Assembly: GCF_014083985.1 (NCBI RefSeq)
Contig: NZ_CP046907.1
Span: 3,448,501-3,512,500 of the forward strand
DNA length: 64,000 bases
Direction of reading: 5' to 3'
Source of the DNA: Streptomyces sp. SCUT-3
GTDB taxonomy: Bacteria > Actinomycetota > Actinomycetes > Streptomycetales > Streptomycetaceae
A program made the translations under genes and the position numbers. Below the pieces are notes generated by a model. It was given only the letters and a program-made list of their open reading frames with translations. It was not told the DNA's origin and made no database searches. This document shows positions 9,956 to 19,481 of this stretch, one piece after another (position 1 is the stretch's first letter; every line of letters starts with the position of its first letter).

Positions 9956-11854
9956 ATGGGCCAGGTGCAAGGCACGACCGGTCGGTTGCTCGCCGGGCGG
10001 TACCGGCTCGGCGAGGTCCTCGGCCGGGGCGGTATGGGAACGGTGTGGCGGGCGACCGACGAGGTCCTCGGACGGACCGTCGCCGTCAAGGAGTTGCGCT
10101 TCCCCGGCAACATCGACGAGGACGAGAAGCGCCGGCTGATCACCCGCACCCTGCGGGAGGCCAAGGCCACCGCGCGCATCCGCAGCGCCGGAGCGGTGAC
10201 CGTGTTCGACGTGGTCGAGGAGGACGACCGGCCCTGGATCGTCATGGAGCTGGTCGAGGGCCGCTCGCTCTCCGACGCCATCCGCGAGGACGGCCCCGTC
10301 GGCCCGAAGCGGGCCGCCGAGATCGGCCTCGCCGTCCTCGACGTGCTGCGCGCCGCGCACGCCGAGGGCATCCTGCACCGCGACGTCAAACCCTCCAACG
10401 TGCTGATCGCCGACGACGGCCGGGTCGTCCTCACCGACTTCGGCATCGCCCAGGTCGAGGGCGACCCCTCGGTCACCTCCACCGGCATGCTGGTCGGCGC
10501 GCCCTCCTACATCTCCCCCGAGCGGGCCCGCGGCCGCAAACCCGGACCGCCCAGCGACCTGTGGTCCCTGGGCGCGCTGCTGTACGCCACCGTCGAGGGC
10601 CGGCCGCCCTACGACAAGGGCTCGGCCATCGCCACCCTGACCGCGGTGATGACCGAGCCGCTCGACCCGCCGAAGAACGCCGGCCCCCTCGCCGACGTCG
10701 TCGCCGGCCTGCTGATCAAGGATCCGGAGCAGCGCCTGGACGACACCGGGGTGCGCAAGCTGCTCACCGACGTGGCCACCGGCGTCGTGCCGGAGAAGGA
10801 GGCCGCCGAACCGACCCGGACGATGGTGCTGCCCCCGCAGAGGGACGCGGGCACGAAGCCCTCCGCCGCGGCCGCCGGGGCAGCGGCCGCCGGGGCCGGG
10901 GCTGCCGCCGGGGCGGCGGCCCGGGAGGGGGCGGAGCCGGGGGCGGGCGGGCGGCCGCAGTCCGCGGAGTCCCGGGAACGCCTGCGCAAGGCGCTCGCCT
11001 CGGTGCGCAGCGCGGCGTCCGCGCCCGCCGAGAACCCCGACGGCACCCTGCCGCCGGTCAGGGTCCGCGCGCCGCTGACCGACGTCGTCCCGCCGAAGGT
11101 GCTGGCGGCGGTCGCCGCCGTCCTGGTGCTCGCGCTGATCGGCGTGGTGGTGGCCGTCGCCGCGAGCGGTGACGACACCGCCGACAAGGGCGCCGCGCCC
11201 TCCGCCTCCGCCCCCGCGGACGGGAACGCGGCGGACGGGAAGGAGGACGGGACCTCCCCGTCCGGCGCCTCCCCCTCGGGCGGGGAGGCCTCGCCGAAGC
11301 CCGACGACTCCGCCGGTGGCAAGGACAAGGACGACGACGGCGGCAAGGACGACGGCGACGACAAGGACGGCGGGAACAGGGGCAAGGAGGGCGGCGGACT
11401 CCCCGACGGCTGGAAGAAGACGACCAACAGCCGGTTCAAGTTCTCCATCGCCATGCCGAAGGACTACAAGGAGCTGCGGATAGCGGGCCGGGGGTCCGGG
11501 CAGATCTACAGCCCCGACGGCCGCACCAAGCTCCAGGTCGACCACACCTCCACCCCGGGCGACGACGCCGAGGCGGCCTGGCGGTCCGGCGAGCGGGCGG
11601 TGGCGGCCTCCCGGAGCAACTACGACCGGCTGTTCATCAAGACCGTGGAGTGGCGCGGGTACCGGACCGTCGCCGACTGGGCGTTCACCTACACCGACGG
11701 CGGCACCACCTACCGGGTGCTCAACCGCGGTTTCGTCGTGGACGACAGCCACGGATACGCCGTCATGATCACCGCTCCGGCGTCCGAGTGGGACAGCAAG
11801 GAGAACAAGGAGGCGAGGAAGACGTTCTTCGCCACCTTCCAGGTCGCGGACTGA
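9956..11854 (+). CDS. Membrane Ser/Thr protein kinase 1 (active-type)
   Basis: The 632-residue eukaryotic-type kinase is an integral membrane protein. The N-terminal kinase domain spans about 15-275: Gly loop LGRGGMGTV, Lys45 in VAVKE, HRDVKPSN with Asp143, TDFG with Asp161, and SPERARG. A low-complexity Ala/Gly linker follows. One transmembrane helix is at about 379-403 (LAAVAAVLVLALIGVVVAVAA), then an Asp/Lys/Gly-rich stalk and an extracellular domain of about 150 residues from PDGWKKTTN to the end. All catalytic residues are present. In S. coelicolor a cluster of such kinases near glpD (SCO4775-SCO4779 region) has been tied to spore-wall synthesis. The extracellular domain resembles those of the next two genes, suggesting duplication. 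Confidence 0.92.
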   Translation: MGQVQGTTGRLLAGRYRLGEVLGRGGMGTVWRATDEVLGRTVAVKELRFPGNIDEDEKRRLITRTLREAKATARIRSAGAVTVFDVVEEDDRPWIVMELVEGRSLSDAIREDGPVGPKRAAEIGLAVLDVLRAAHAEGILHRDVKPSNVLIADDGRVVLTDFGIAQVEGDPSVTSTGMLVGAPSYISPERARGRKPGPPSDLWSLGALLYATVEGRPPYDKGSAIATLTAVMTEPLDPPKNAGPLADVVAGLLIKDPEQRLDDTGVRKLLTDVATGVVPEKEAAEPTRTMVLPPQRDAGTKPSAAAAGAAAAGAGAAAGAAAREGAEPGAGGRPQSAESRERLRKALASVRSAASAPAENPDGTLPPVRVRAPLTDVVPPKVLAAVAAVLVLALIGVVVAVAASGDDTADKGAAPSASAPADGNAADGKEDGTSPSGASPSGGEASPKPDDSAGGKDKDDDGGKDDGDDKDGGNRGKEGGGLPDGWKKTTNSRFKFSIAMPKDYKELRIAGRGSGQIYSPDGRTKLQVDHTSTPGDDAEAAWRSGERAVAASRSNYDRLFIKTVEWRGYRTVADWAFTYTDGGTTYRVLNRGFVVDDSHGYAVMITAPASEWDSKENKEARKTFFATFQVAD

Positions 11855-11860
11855 CCGGCG

Positions 11861-11929
11861 GCTCCCCTCGGGCCCGTCCGGCGGATCCCCTCGGGCCCGG
11901 CCGGCGAAGCCTCCCGGGCCCGACCGGCA
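11861..11929. repeat. Three tandem 23-bp repeats after kinase 1
   Basis: Imperfect copies lie at 11861-11883, 11884-11906 and 11907-11929 around the core CGGGCCCGNCCGGC. The array begins six bases after the kinase 1 stop codon and ends 128 bases before the next start. No coding role is visible. Confidence 0.7.
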
Positions 11930-12057
11930 AAGCCCCTCACAACAGGGGCCCGGGCCACGTATCGTGGAACGTCGAGGACCGTCCGCGAACCGGCGGTCCG
12001 TCCGACCGACGGGCGGCGCAGCGGTCACGCAGGGGACCGGGCGCATGGGGAGGCGCT

Positions 12058-14115
12058 GTGGACGAGTACGCGGGGCGGGTGCTGGCCGGCCGTTACCGCC
12101 TGCCGCGACCTCCTTCGGACGGGTACGAGTTGGCGGAGACGCCGGCGTTCGACACCTACAGCGGCCAGGAGGTGATGGCCCGCCAGGTGCCGCTGCCCGA
12201 GGTCGTTCAGGCCGAACTGGTCGGCGCGGGCGCACCGGGCCGCGGCCCCTCCGCAGGCTCGGACGGCCCGGCCCGCCGGGCCCTGGAGGCGGCCGTGGCC
12301 GCCGCCCGCATACCCGACCACCCGCGCCTGGTACAGGTCTTCGACGTCTTCCTCGACGACGCGGGCCCCGGGGGCGGAAGCCTGTGGATCGTCTCCGAAC
12401 TGGTCCGTGCCCGCCCGCTCGCCGCGTTCCTGGGCGCCGACCGGCTCTCCCCCTACCGCGCCGCCGAGATCGCGGCCGACGTCCTCACCGCCGCCCGCGT
12501 CCTGCACGCGCACGGCTGGACCCACCGCAACATCACCACCCGCACGGTGCTGGTCTGCGACGACGGCCGCGCCATGCTCGGCGGACTGGCCGAGAGCGCC
12601 GCCGAGGAGGCGCTGTGCGGCTTCGACCCCGTGCCCGAGGAGGTCCCGGCCGGCGGGCTGCCCGCGGACGGGACGGCGGCCGACGGGACGGCGGCGGACG
12701 GGCACCCCGAGGGGGCGTCCGTCGCACCCCGCGGCGGGCCGGACTCCGCCGCGGCCCACGAACGCGCCCGGCAGGCGCGGATCGGCGTGGTCGGCGCGGT
12801 CACCGAGCGCTGGGCCCCCGAGCAGGCCGGACCGATGCACGACAGCTGGCAGCTGGCCCCGCCCGTCGGTCCCGCGGCCGACCTGTGGGCACTGGGGGCC
12901 CTGCTCTTCCGCAGCGTCCAGGGCCACCCGCCCTTCCCGGAGCACAGCGCCGCGGAACTGGTGCAGGCCGTCTGCTCCGAGCCGCCCGCCTACGCCGAGG
13001 AGTGCGGGCCGCTGCGGCCTGTGGTGGAGTCCCTGCTGCGCGCCGACCCGGAGGAGCGCCCGGAGCCGGAGGAGCTCAGCGGCTGGCTGCGCTCCCTGAT
13101 CCGCTCCGCCCCCGAACCCGACCTGGGGACGGCGCCCGTCTCGGTGCCCACCGACCCGCGCAGGCTGCCCGAGGTGCGCAGGCGCGGCGAACTGGTGCGC
13201 CGCCGACGGCTGTTCTCCCGGGGGGCGGGGACCGCGCAGCAGGGGCGGACCGGGCGGGAGCAGGAGCGGCACGACCGTCCCGCGGCCGTGTCCGCAGCCG
13301 CGGCCGCGGCCGCGCCGCCGCCCGCGGGCGTCCCCGACCTCGGGGTGGTGGGGGCCGTGCCCTCCGGGCAGGGCCGCCACGGCGGCCGGCACAGGAACTC
13401 CGGGCGGAACCCGAAGTCCCTCGGCCTGGTCCTGGTGTCCCTGGTCTTCCTGCTGGTCGCGGGCGCGCTGCTGGCCGCGGTGCTCTTCCTGCCCGGCAAC
13501 GGGGGGACCGGCGCCGAGGCCGGGCCGTCCGTCTCGCAGAGCTCGGTGCCCGCCGCGGTCGAACCGCCCGCGGGCCGGGCCCCCTCCGGCGAGGAGGAGC
13601 AGGACGGCCGGGAGTCCTCCGGCGGCGGGACGCCGACGCGGACCGCCGACGCGGGCCCCGGAGCGGCCGACGGCTTCGCCTCGCACAAGGACCCCGAGGG
13701 CTTCGCCGTGGCCGTCCCCGACGGCTGGCGCCGCAGCGAGGCCGGCGGGGGACGGGTCCGGTTCGCCGACGGCGAGTACGAGATGCTCGTCGTCCCCGGC
13801 CGCGACAGCGCCGCCTCGTTCGGCGAGGACCCGCTGGCCTACCAGGTGGACAAGGAGAAGGAACTGGCCGCCTTCCGCTCGTCCTCCTGGTCCTCGGCCT
13901 CCGGGCTGCGGCGGCTGACCGTCGCCGGCGACCCGGCGGCCACGGGCACCTTCACCTGGCACGCCTCCGGCCGCGGGGAGCTGTACGTCCGCAACCTGGC
14001 GGTGCTCAGCGGCGGCAGGTACCACGTCGTCCTGGTGACCGGGCCGTCGGACCGGGGCGCCGAGGTCGACCGCTTCTTCGACGAGGCCGTCCGCACCTTC
14101 CGCCCCTCCGCCTGA
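12058..14115 (+). CDS. Membrane Ser/Thr kinase-like pseudokinase
   Basis: The protein has 685 residues from GTG 12058 (VDEYAGRVLAGRY) after GGGGAGG. It has a kinase-fold N-terminus (about 8-350), one transmembrane helix at about 456-481 (LGLVLVSLVFLLVAGALLAA) and an extracellular domain (about 530-685) of the same general plan as its neighbours. Every catalytic motif is lost. There is no Gly loop, the VAVK lysine is Arg42 (MARQ), HRD is HRN with Asn158, and DFG is replaced by GGL with Gly176. The activation region carries an acidic Ala/Gly/Asp insertion. The lobe outline DLWALGALLFRSVQGHPPFP is kept, so the fold was likely retained for binding. It probably partners or scaffolds the flanking active kinases. 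Confidence 0.88.
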   Translation: MDEYAGRVLAGRYRLPRPPSDGYELAETPAFDTYSGQEVMARQVPLPEVVQAELVGAGAPGRGPSAGSDGPARRALEAAVAAARIPDHPRLVQVFDVFLDDAGPGGGSLWIVSELVRARPLAAFLGADRLSPYRAAEIAADVLTAARVLHAHGWTHRNITTRTVLVCDDGRAMLGGLAESAAEEALCGFDPVPEEVPAGGLPADGTAADGTAADGHPEGASVAPRGGPDSAAAHERARQARIGVVGAVTERWAPEQAGPMHDSWQLAPPVGPAADLWALGALLFRSVQGHPPFPEHSAAELVQAVCSEPPAYAEECGPLRPVVESLLRADPEERPEPEELSGWLRSLIRSAPEPDLGTAPVSVPTDPRRLPEVRRRGELVRRRRLFSRGAGTAQQGRTGREQERHDRPAAVSAAAAAAAPPPAGVPDLGVVGAVPSGQGRHGGRHRNSGRNPKSLGLVLVSLVFLLVAGALLAAVLFLPGNGGTGAEAGPSVSQSSVPAAVEPPAGRAPSGEEEQDGRESSGGGTPTRTADAGPGAADGFASHKDPEGFAVAVPDGWRRSEAGGGRVRFADGEYEMLVVPGRDSAASFGEDPLAYQVDKEKELAAFRSSSWSSASGLRRLTVAGDPAATGTFTWHASGRGELYVRNLAVLSGGRYHVVLVTGPSDRGAEVDRFFDEAVRTFRPSA

Positions 14116-14225
14116 CGGGCCGCCTGCCTGACAGGCCGTCCGACGGCCCGCCGTCCGGTGCCCGCCCCCGGTGGTGCGGCGGACGGCCCGTCGGGCCCCG
14201 TCCCCGCGGTGACATGATGTGGCGC

Positions 14226-15902
14226 ATGGCGAATGATGGGGGACGAACGGACCTGCCGACCAGTTACGGGCTCCAGCCGCCGCGCAGATCGCCGGAGGAC
14301 CGGGCGGAGGCCGCCGCCGCAGCGGATCCCGCCGGGCCCGCGGCCGGCGCACCGGCCGCACCGCCCGCACCACCCGCCACGGCACCGCCCGCCGCCGCAC
14401 GGCCCGCCGCCGCACGGCCCGCCGACGGCCGGGCCGGTGGCACCGGCCGGCTGGTCGGCGGCCGGTACCTGCTGCAGGAGCAGCTCGGGGCCGGCGGCAT
14501 GGGCACCGTGTGGAAGGCACACGACCGGGTCGTGGACCGGCCGGTGGCGGTCAAGGAGCCGCGGGTCCCTGAGCACCTGGGCGAACGCGAGCGCGCCACC
14601 GCCTACCGGCGGATGCTGCGCGAGGCGCGGGCCGCCGCCCGCATCGACCACCCCGGCGTCGTCACCATCCACGACGTGGTCCTCGAGGACGGCCGGCCGT
14701 GGATCGTGATGGAACTGGTCCGCGGCCGCTCCCTGGCCGACGTGCTGGACGAGGGCACCCTCCCGCCGCAGGAGGCCGCCCGCATCGGCCTCGCCGTGCT
14801 GAACGCGCTCGCCGCCGCCCACGACGCCGGCGTCCTGCACCGGGACGTCAAACCGGCCAACGTGCTGATCGGCCGCCACGACCGCGTGGTGCTCACCGAC
14901 TTCGGCATCGCGCAGGTCGAGGGCGAGGCGCCGCTCACCGAGACCGGGTCGTTCGTCGGCTCGCCGGAGTTCATCGCGCCCGAGCGGGTGCTGGGGCAGC
15001 GGCCGGGACCGGAGTCCGACCTGTGGTCGCTGGGCGTGGTGCTCTACGCGGCGGTCGAGGGCATGTCGCCGTTCCGCCGCCAGACCACCCCCGGCACCCT
15101 GCAGGCGGTGCTGTCGGCCGAGCCGCAGACCTCCGCCCACGCCGGCACGCTGGGGCTGCTGATCAACCGCATGCTCCACAAGAACCCGCAGTCCAGGCCC
15201 ACCGTGATCGAGGTCCGGGCCGCGCTGAAGGCCGTCGCGCACCCCGAGCCGGCGGCCCCGGCCCCGGCCGCGGGGCGGGGCTCCGGGCCGGCCGCCGACC
15301 CCGGCCGCCCGGCCGTGCCGCGCCTCGGCCGCGGCGCACGCCTCGGCGTCCTGGGCGCGGCGGTCACCGCGGCCCTCGCCCTCGTCCTGGTGCTGGCCGA
15401 CCCCTTCTCCGGCGTCCCCGACGGCTGGACGGAGCGCGACGAGACGAAGCTGGTCAACGCCGTCCTGGCGGTTCCGGCCGGGTACGAGCGCAACGCGGAC
15501 AAGGCGAAGGTGACCTACACCGACCCCGACGGGGTCTTCGCCGTCTCCCTCGCACGCTCCGAGGGCGAGAAGCGAAGCCCGCTGGAGACCGCCAACGCCG
15601 ACCTCACCTGGTACGAGGAGGGCGGTGAGACCGACTACCGGGACACGATGGAGGACGCCGAGGGCACGGTCGACAACCCCGTCTTCCAGGAGCGCGACGC
15701 GGCCCTGCTGGACGTCGCCTACACCAGCCGCGAGGAGGAGGACGAGGGCACCCGGTACCGGGAGCTGGCGCTGATCGTGGTCAACGGCAAGGGCGTCCAG
15801 TACCGGCTCGAGGTGTGGATGCCCGCGGCGAAGGACCAGGCCGCCGAGGGCGAGAGGATCTTCGAGACCGTCAAGGAGCACCTGGCCGTCCACGACCTGT
15901 GA
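14226..15902 (+). CDS. Membrane Ser/Thr protein kinase 3 (active-type)
   Basis: The protein has 558 residues from ATG 14226; ATGs at 14214 and 14217 are also in frame and none has a strong ribosome site. An 80-residue Ala/Pro-rich leader precedes the kinase domain (about 78-340): LGAGGMGTVWKA, Lys110 in VAVKE, HRDVKPAN with Asp207, TDFG with Asp225, and APERVLGQ. One transmembrane helix lies at about 371-391 (LGVLGAAVTAALALVLVLA). The extracellular part starts at GVPDGWTERDE and is similar in plan to kinase 1. Catalytic residues are complete. It is 110 bases after the pseudokinase and reads in the same direction, so the three probably share transcription. Confidence 0.9.
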   Translation: MANDGGRTDLPTSYGLQPPRRSPEDRAEAAAAADPAGPAAGAPAAPPAPPATAPPAAARPAAARPADGRAGGTGRLVGGRYLLQEQLGAGGMGTVWKAHDRVVDRPVAVKEPRVPEHLGERERATAYRRMLREARAAARIDHPGVVTIHDVVLEDGRPWIVMELVRGRSLADVLDEGTLPPQEAARIGLAVLNALAAAHDAGVLHRDVKPANVLIGRHDRVVLTDFGIAQVEGEAPLTETGSFVGSPEFIAPERVLGQRPGPESDLWSLGVVLYAAVEGMSPFRRQTTPGTLQAVLSAEPQTSAHAGTLGLLINRMLHKNPQSRPTVIEVRAALKAVAHPEPAAPAPAAGRGSGPAADPGRPAVPRLGRGARLGVLGAAVTAALALVLVLADPFSGVPDGWTERDETKLVNAVLAVPAGYERNADKAKVTYTDPDGVFAVSLARSEGEKRSPLETANADLTWYEEGGETDYRDTMEDAEGTVDNPVFQERDAALLDVAYTSREEEDEGTRYRELALIVVNGKGVQYRLEVWMPAAKDQAAEGERIFETVKEHLAVHDL

Positions 15903-16068
15903 GTTGCGGCCCGCGAGCCGCGGCCCGCGAGCCGTCCGGCCGTTCCGGCGCCTTCGGCGCCCGGTGTCCCCGCCCGGCGTCCCCGCCCTGCGTGCCTGCC
16001 CGGTGTCCCCGGCCCTCCGCGCGAGTACGGTGGAAGTACTGCCGTCGCCACCCGCACAGGGGGTCGCC

Positions 16069-17562
16069 ATGACCGCGCAGACGCTCGTGGACGCAGTCGT
16101 CGTCGGGCTGGGGCCGGGCGGTGAGGAGACCGCCGGGCTGCTGGGCGAGGCGGGCTGGGACGTGGCCGGGGTCGAGGCGGGGCTGGTCGGCGGGGAGTGC
16201 CCGTACTGGGGGTGCGTGCCCTCCAAGACCATGGTCAGGGCGGCCGGGCTGCTGGCCGAGGGCCGCCGTATCCCCGGCATGGCCGGCACCGCGATGGTCC
16301 ACCCCGAGTACGGGCCGGTGGCCCGAGCCGTCCGCAGGGCGACGGCCGGCTGGGACGACGCGGCGGCGGTGGAGCGCCTGACCGTCCGCGGTGTCCGCGT
16401 CCTGCGCGGCACGGGGCGGCTGACCGGCCGGGACGAGGTCACGGTGACCGGCCCCGACGGGCGCGAGAGCGTGCTGCGGGCCTCGCGGGCGATCGTGCTG
16501 GCGGTCGGCGGCGAGCCGGTCGTGCCCGCTGTGCCCGGCCTGACCGCGACGCCGTTCTGGACCAGTCGGGAGGCAGTGGAGGCGACCGCCGCCCCCGAGT
16601 CGCTGCTGGTGCTGGGCGGCGGGTCGGTCGGCCTGGAGATCGGGCAGGCGTTCGGCCGTTTCGGGACCGCGGTGGCCGTGGTCGAGGGCGCGCCCCGGCT
16701 GCTGCCGCGAGAGGAACCGGAGGCGGGCGACCTGCTGATGAGGGTGCTCACCGAGGACGGCCTGGAGGTGCACGCCGGGAACCCGCTCACGGGGGTCGAC
16801 CACGGCCCGAAGGGCTTCACCGCCTGGTGCGAGCGGGGCGAGCGGCTGACCGCCGAGCGGCTGCTGGTGGCCGTCGGCCGGCGGGTGGACCCGAGCCGCC
16901 TGGGCGTGGGCGTGCTGGACGTCGACCCGGACGTCCCGGCGCTGCCGGTGGACGACCGGATGCGGGTGGTGCCGCCCGCACGGGGGGTCCCCGGGGTGTG
17001 GGCGGTGGGCGACGCCACGGGCCGGGGCGCCTACACGCACCTGGCCCTCCGCCAGGCGTCCGTGGCGGTCGGCGACATCCTGGGCGCCGCGGGCAGGGGC
17101 GCGGCCGACGACGAGGCCGGGGGCGCTCACGGGGAGGTCCCGGAAGCAATCCCGGGGACGGTTCCGGGGGCGGTCCCGGCTGCCGGGAGGAGCCGTGCCG
17201 AGTACCACGCCGTGCCGCGGGTGACCTTCACCGACCCCGAGATCGGCGCGGTCGGCCGGACCGAGGCGGAGGCGCGGGAGCGCGGCCTGCCGGTGCGCAC
17301 GGGCTTCGCGGACGTGGCGACGAGCGCCCGCGGCCGGATCCACCGGGTCGGCAACGCCGGGTTCGTCAAGCTCGTCGCCGACACCGACGAGGGGGTGCTG
17401 GTGGGCGCGACCGCGGCCGGGCCGTGCGGCGGGGAGGTGCTGGGGGCGCTGACGGTCGCCGTGCACGCCCGCGTGCCGCTGGAGACGCTGCGCGCGACGG
17501 TGTGGGCCTACCCGACCTTCCATCGGGTGATCGGGGCCGCCCTGGAGGACCTCGGCCCCTGA
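16069..17562 (+). CDS. FAD pyridine nucleotide-disulfide oxidoreductase (lipoamide dehydrogenase-like)
   Basis: The 497-residue protein starts at ATG 16069 with AGGGGG upstream. It is a class I flavin disulfide reductase with FAD fold DAVVVGLGPGGEE, redox pair C44-x4-C49 in GGECPYWGCVPSKT, NAD(P) fold LLVLGGGSVGLEIG, FAD site GVWAVGDATG and the C-terminal dimer domain ending AYPTFHRVIGAALEDL. Lipoamide, mercuric or mycothiol-disulfide type substrates are all possible; the YPTFH ending differs from the HPT of classical Lpd. A Pro/Ala/Gly insertion (about 345-378) separates the FAD and dimer domains. No 2-oxo acid dehydrogenase gene is nearby, so it is unlikely to be the complex E3. Confidence 0.85.
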   Translation: MTAQTLVDAVVVGLGPGGEETAGLLGEAGWDVAGVEAGLVGGECPYWGCVPSKTMVRAAGLLAEGRRIPGMAGTAMVHPEYGPVARAVRRATAGWDDAAAVERLTVRGVRVLRGTGRLTGRDEVTVTGPDGRESVLRASRAIVLAVGGEPVVPAVPGLTATPFWTSREAVEATAAPESLLVLGGGSVGLEIGQAFGRFGTAVAVVEGAPRLLPREEPEAGDLLMRVLTEDGLEVHAGNPLTGVDHGPKGFTAWCERGERLTAERLLVAVGRRVDPSRLGVGVLDVDPDVPALPVDDRMRVVPPARGVPGVWAVGDATGRGAYTHLALRQASVAVGDILGAAGRGAADDEAGGAHGEVPEAIPGTVPGAVPAAGRSRAEYHAVPRVTFTDPEIGAVGRTEAEARERGLPVRTGFADVATSARGRIHRVGNAGFVKLVADTDEGVLVGATAAGPCGGEVLGALTVAVHARVPLETLRATVWAYPTFHRVIGAALEDLGP

Positions 17563-17696
17563 GGCACCGCACTGACCTGGAGTTACCTCCGGTAGAACGA
17601 ATGTGCCACTGATCACTGGCTGAATTGTGCCCGAGGCGTGAAAAGTAGTTACCGTCGGGTACCCAAGGACGGGGGCGCGGGCTTACCCTCCTCGGC

Positions 17697-19322
17697 ATGA
17701 CGGACTCGCCGGTCACCACCGCCCCGCCCACAGCCGACCCCGCCGCCGGCAACCCGGTCGCGCCCGCCGGCGCCCGCGGCCCCGCCGACGTGGTCACCCC
17801 CGAGCTGGTCGCACGGCTGGCCCGCGGCGTCACCGGCAGCGGCAGCACAGTGAGCCACTGCCCGTTCACCGGCGAGCGGCTGGCCGAGCTGCCCTCCTCG
17901 ACCGCGGAGGACGTCGAGGAGGCGTTCCGCCGCGCCCGCGCGGCCCAGAAGGCGTGGGCGCGGGTGCCGGTGCGCCGCCGCGCCGCCGTCCTGCTGCGCT
18001 ACCACGACCTGCTGCTGAAGCGGCAGGACGAGATCCTGGACCTCGTCCAGCTGGAGACCGGCAAGACCCGCCTGCACGCGCACGAGGAGGTCCTGGCCGT
18101 CGCCGTCGCCGCCCGGCACTACGGCCGCAAGGCCCCCGCCTACCTGCGGCCGCGCACCCTCACCGGCGCCGTCCCCGGCCTCACCAAGGCCCTCGTGCTG
18201 CGCCGCCCGCGCGGCGTCGTCGGACAGGTCGCCCCCTGGAACTACCCGCTGGAGCTGTCCGTCGGCGACGCCCTGCCCGCCTTCGCGGCCGGCAACGCCG
18301 TCGTCATGAAGCCCGACACCGAGACCGCCCTGACCGCCCTGTGGGCGCGCGAGCTCATGATCGAGGCCGGGCTCCCGGCGGACCTGTGGCAGATCGTCCT
18401 CGGCGACGGCCCGGCCGTCGGCCCCGAGGTCGTCGACCGCGGCGACTTCGTCTCCTTCACCGGCTCCACCCGCACCGGCCGCGACGTCGCGGTCCGCGCC
18501 GCCTCCCGCCTGGTCGGCGTCTCCCTCGAACTCGGCGGCAAGAACGCCATGCTGGTCCTCGCCGACGCCGACCTCGACCGCGCCGCCGAGGGCGCCGTCC
18601 GCGCCTGCTTCTCCTCCGCCGGCCAGCTGTGCATCTCCATCGAGCGGCTGTACGTCCACGAGTCGGTCGCCGACGCCTTCCTGGAGAAGTTCGTCGCCCG
18701 CACCCGGGCCATGAAGCTGGGCACCGCCCTCGCCTACGGCGCCGACCTCGGCTCCCTGGCCTCGCAGCGCCAGTTCGACGCCGTCGTCCGGCACGTGGAG
18801 GACGCCCGCGCCAAGGGCGCCACCGTCCTCACCGGCGGCCGCCCCCGCCCCGACGTCGGCCCGTACTTCTACGAGCCCACCGTCCTGGACGGCGTGCAGC
18901 CGGAGATGGACGTGTGCGCCCAGGAGACCTTCGGCCCGGTCGTCTCCGTCTACCGCTTCACCGACGAGGACGAGGCGGTCGAGCGCGCCAACGCCACCCC
19001 CTACGGCCTCAACTCCAGCGTGTGGACGAAGAACACCCGCCGCGGCCGCGCCGTCGCCGCCCGTCTGGACACCGGCACCGTCAACGTCAACGAGGGCTAC
19101 GCCGCCGCCTACGGCAGCGCCGCCGCCCCCATGGGCGGCATGGGCGAGTCCGGCCTCGGCCGCCGCCACGGCTCCGAGGGCATCCTCAAGTACACCGAGG
19201 CCCAGAACGTCGCCACCCAGCGACTGCTGCCCATGGCCCCGTCCCTCGGCATGAGCCAGGACCAGTACACCGCCTTCATGAACACCGGCCTGCGCCTGAT
19301 GAAGGCGATGCGCCTGCGCTGA
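17697..19322 (+). CDS. Succinate-semialdehyde dehydrogenase-type aldehyde dehydrogenase
   Basis: The 541-residue NAD(P)-dependent enzyme oxidises an aldehyde to an acid; pattern and length match the actinobacterial GabD2/SSADH group. The active-site Glu278 is in VSLELGGKNA and the catalytic Cys312 in SSAGQLCISIER. PWNYPLELSVGDALPAFAAG and FTGSTRTGRDV form the cofactor site. There is an N-terminal extension of about 40 Ala/Pro-rich residues. Two copies of a GTTACC...GGTA motif occur upstream (near 17582 and 17648), possibly regulatory. It is followed by the GMC oxidoreductase after 159 bases. Confidence 0.9.
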   Translation: MTDSPVTTAPPTADPAAGNPVAPAGARGPADVVTPELVARLARGVTGSGSTVSHCPFTGERLAELPSSTAEDVEEAFRRARAAQKAWARVPVRRRAAVLLRYHDLLLKRQDEILDLVQLETGKTRLHAHEEVLAVAVAARHYGRKAPAYLRPRTLTGAVPGLTKALVLRRPRGVVGQVAPWNYPLELSVGDALPAFAAGNAVVMKPDTETALTALWARELMIEAGLPADLWQIVLGDGPAVGPEVVDRGDFVSFTGSTRTGRDVAVRAASRLVGVSLELGGKNAMLVLADADLDRAAEGAVRACFSSAGQLCISIERLYVHESVADAFLEKFVARTRAMKLGTALAYGADLGSLASQRQFDAVVRHVEDARAKGATVLTGGRPRPDVGPYFYEPTVLDGVQPEMDVCAQETFGPVVSVYRFTDEDEAVERANATPYGLNSSVWTKNTRRGRAVAARLDTGTVNVNEGYAAAYGSAAAPMGGMGESGLGRRHGSEGILKYTEAQNVATQRLLPMAPSLGMSQDQYTAFMNTGLRLMKAMRLR

Positions 19323-19389
19323 GGCGCCCCGGCCCGGAACGGCAGGCCCCGGCACCGCCGGCCCGGAGTCCCTCCGCCCCGTCAACCCG

Positions 19390-19443
19390 GCACTACAGCG
19401 CCGCAGCACCACAGCGCCGCGGCACCACAGCACCACAGCGCCA
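19390..19443. repeat. CACCACAGCGCCGC-type short repeats
   Basis: About 54 bases of imperfect repeats built on ACCACAGCGCCGCGGC lie in the 159-base gap upstream of the GMC oxidoreductase gene. They end about 38 bases before its GTG start. No function can be read from the sequence. Confidence 0.5.
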
Positions 19444-19481
19444 CCGTCCACGAGCACCCCGAAGGGGAGGGCTGGTCCACC

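Noticed and set aside
9956-15902. Kinase genes as part of a biosynthetic gene cluster
   Set aside because: No synthase, carrier or tailoring genes nearby; the location matches the known developmental kinase cluster near glpD.
13839-17018. 1059-codon minus-strand frame over kinase 3 and the flavin oxidoreductase
   Set aside because: Covers three real plus-strand genes and their gaps, with no recognisable domain.
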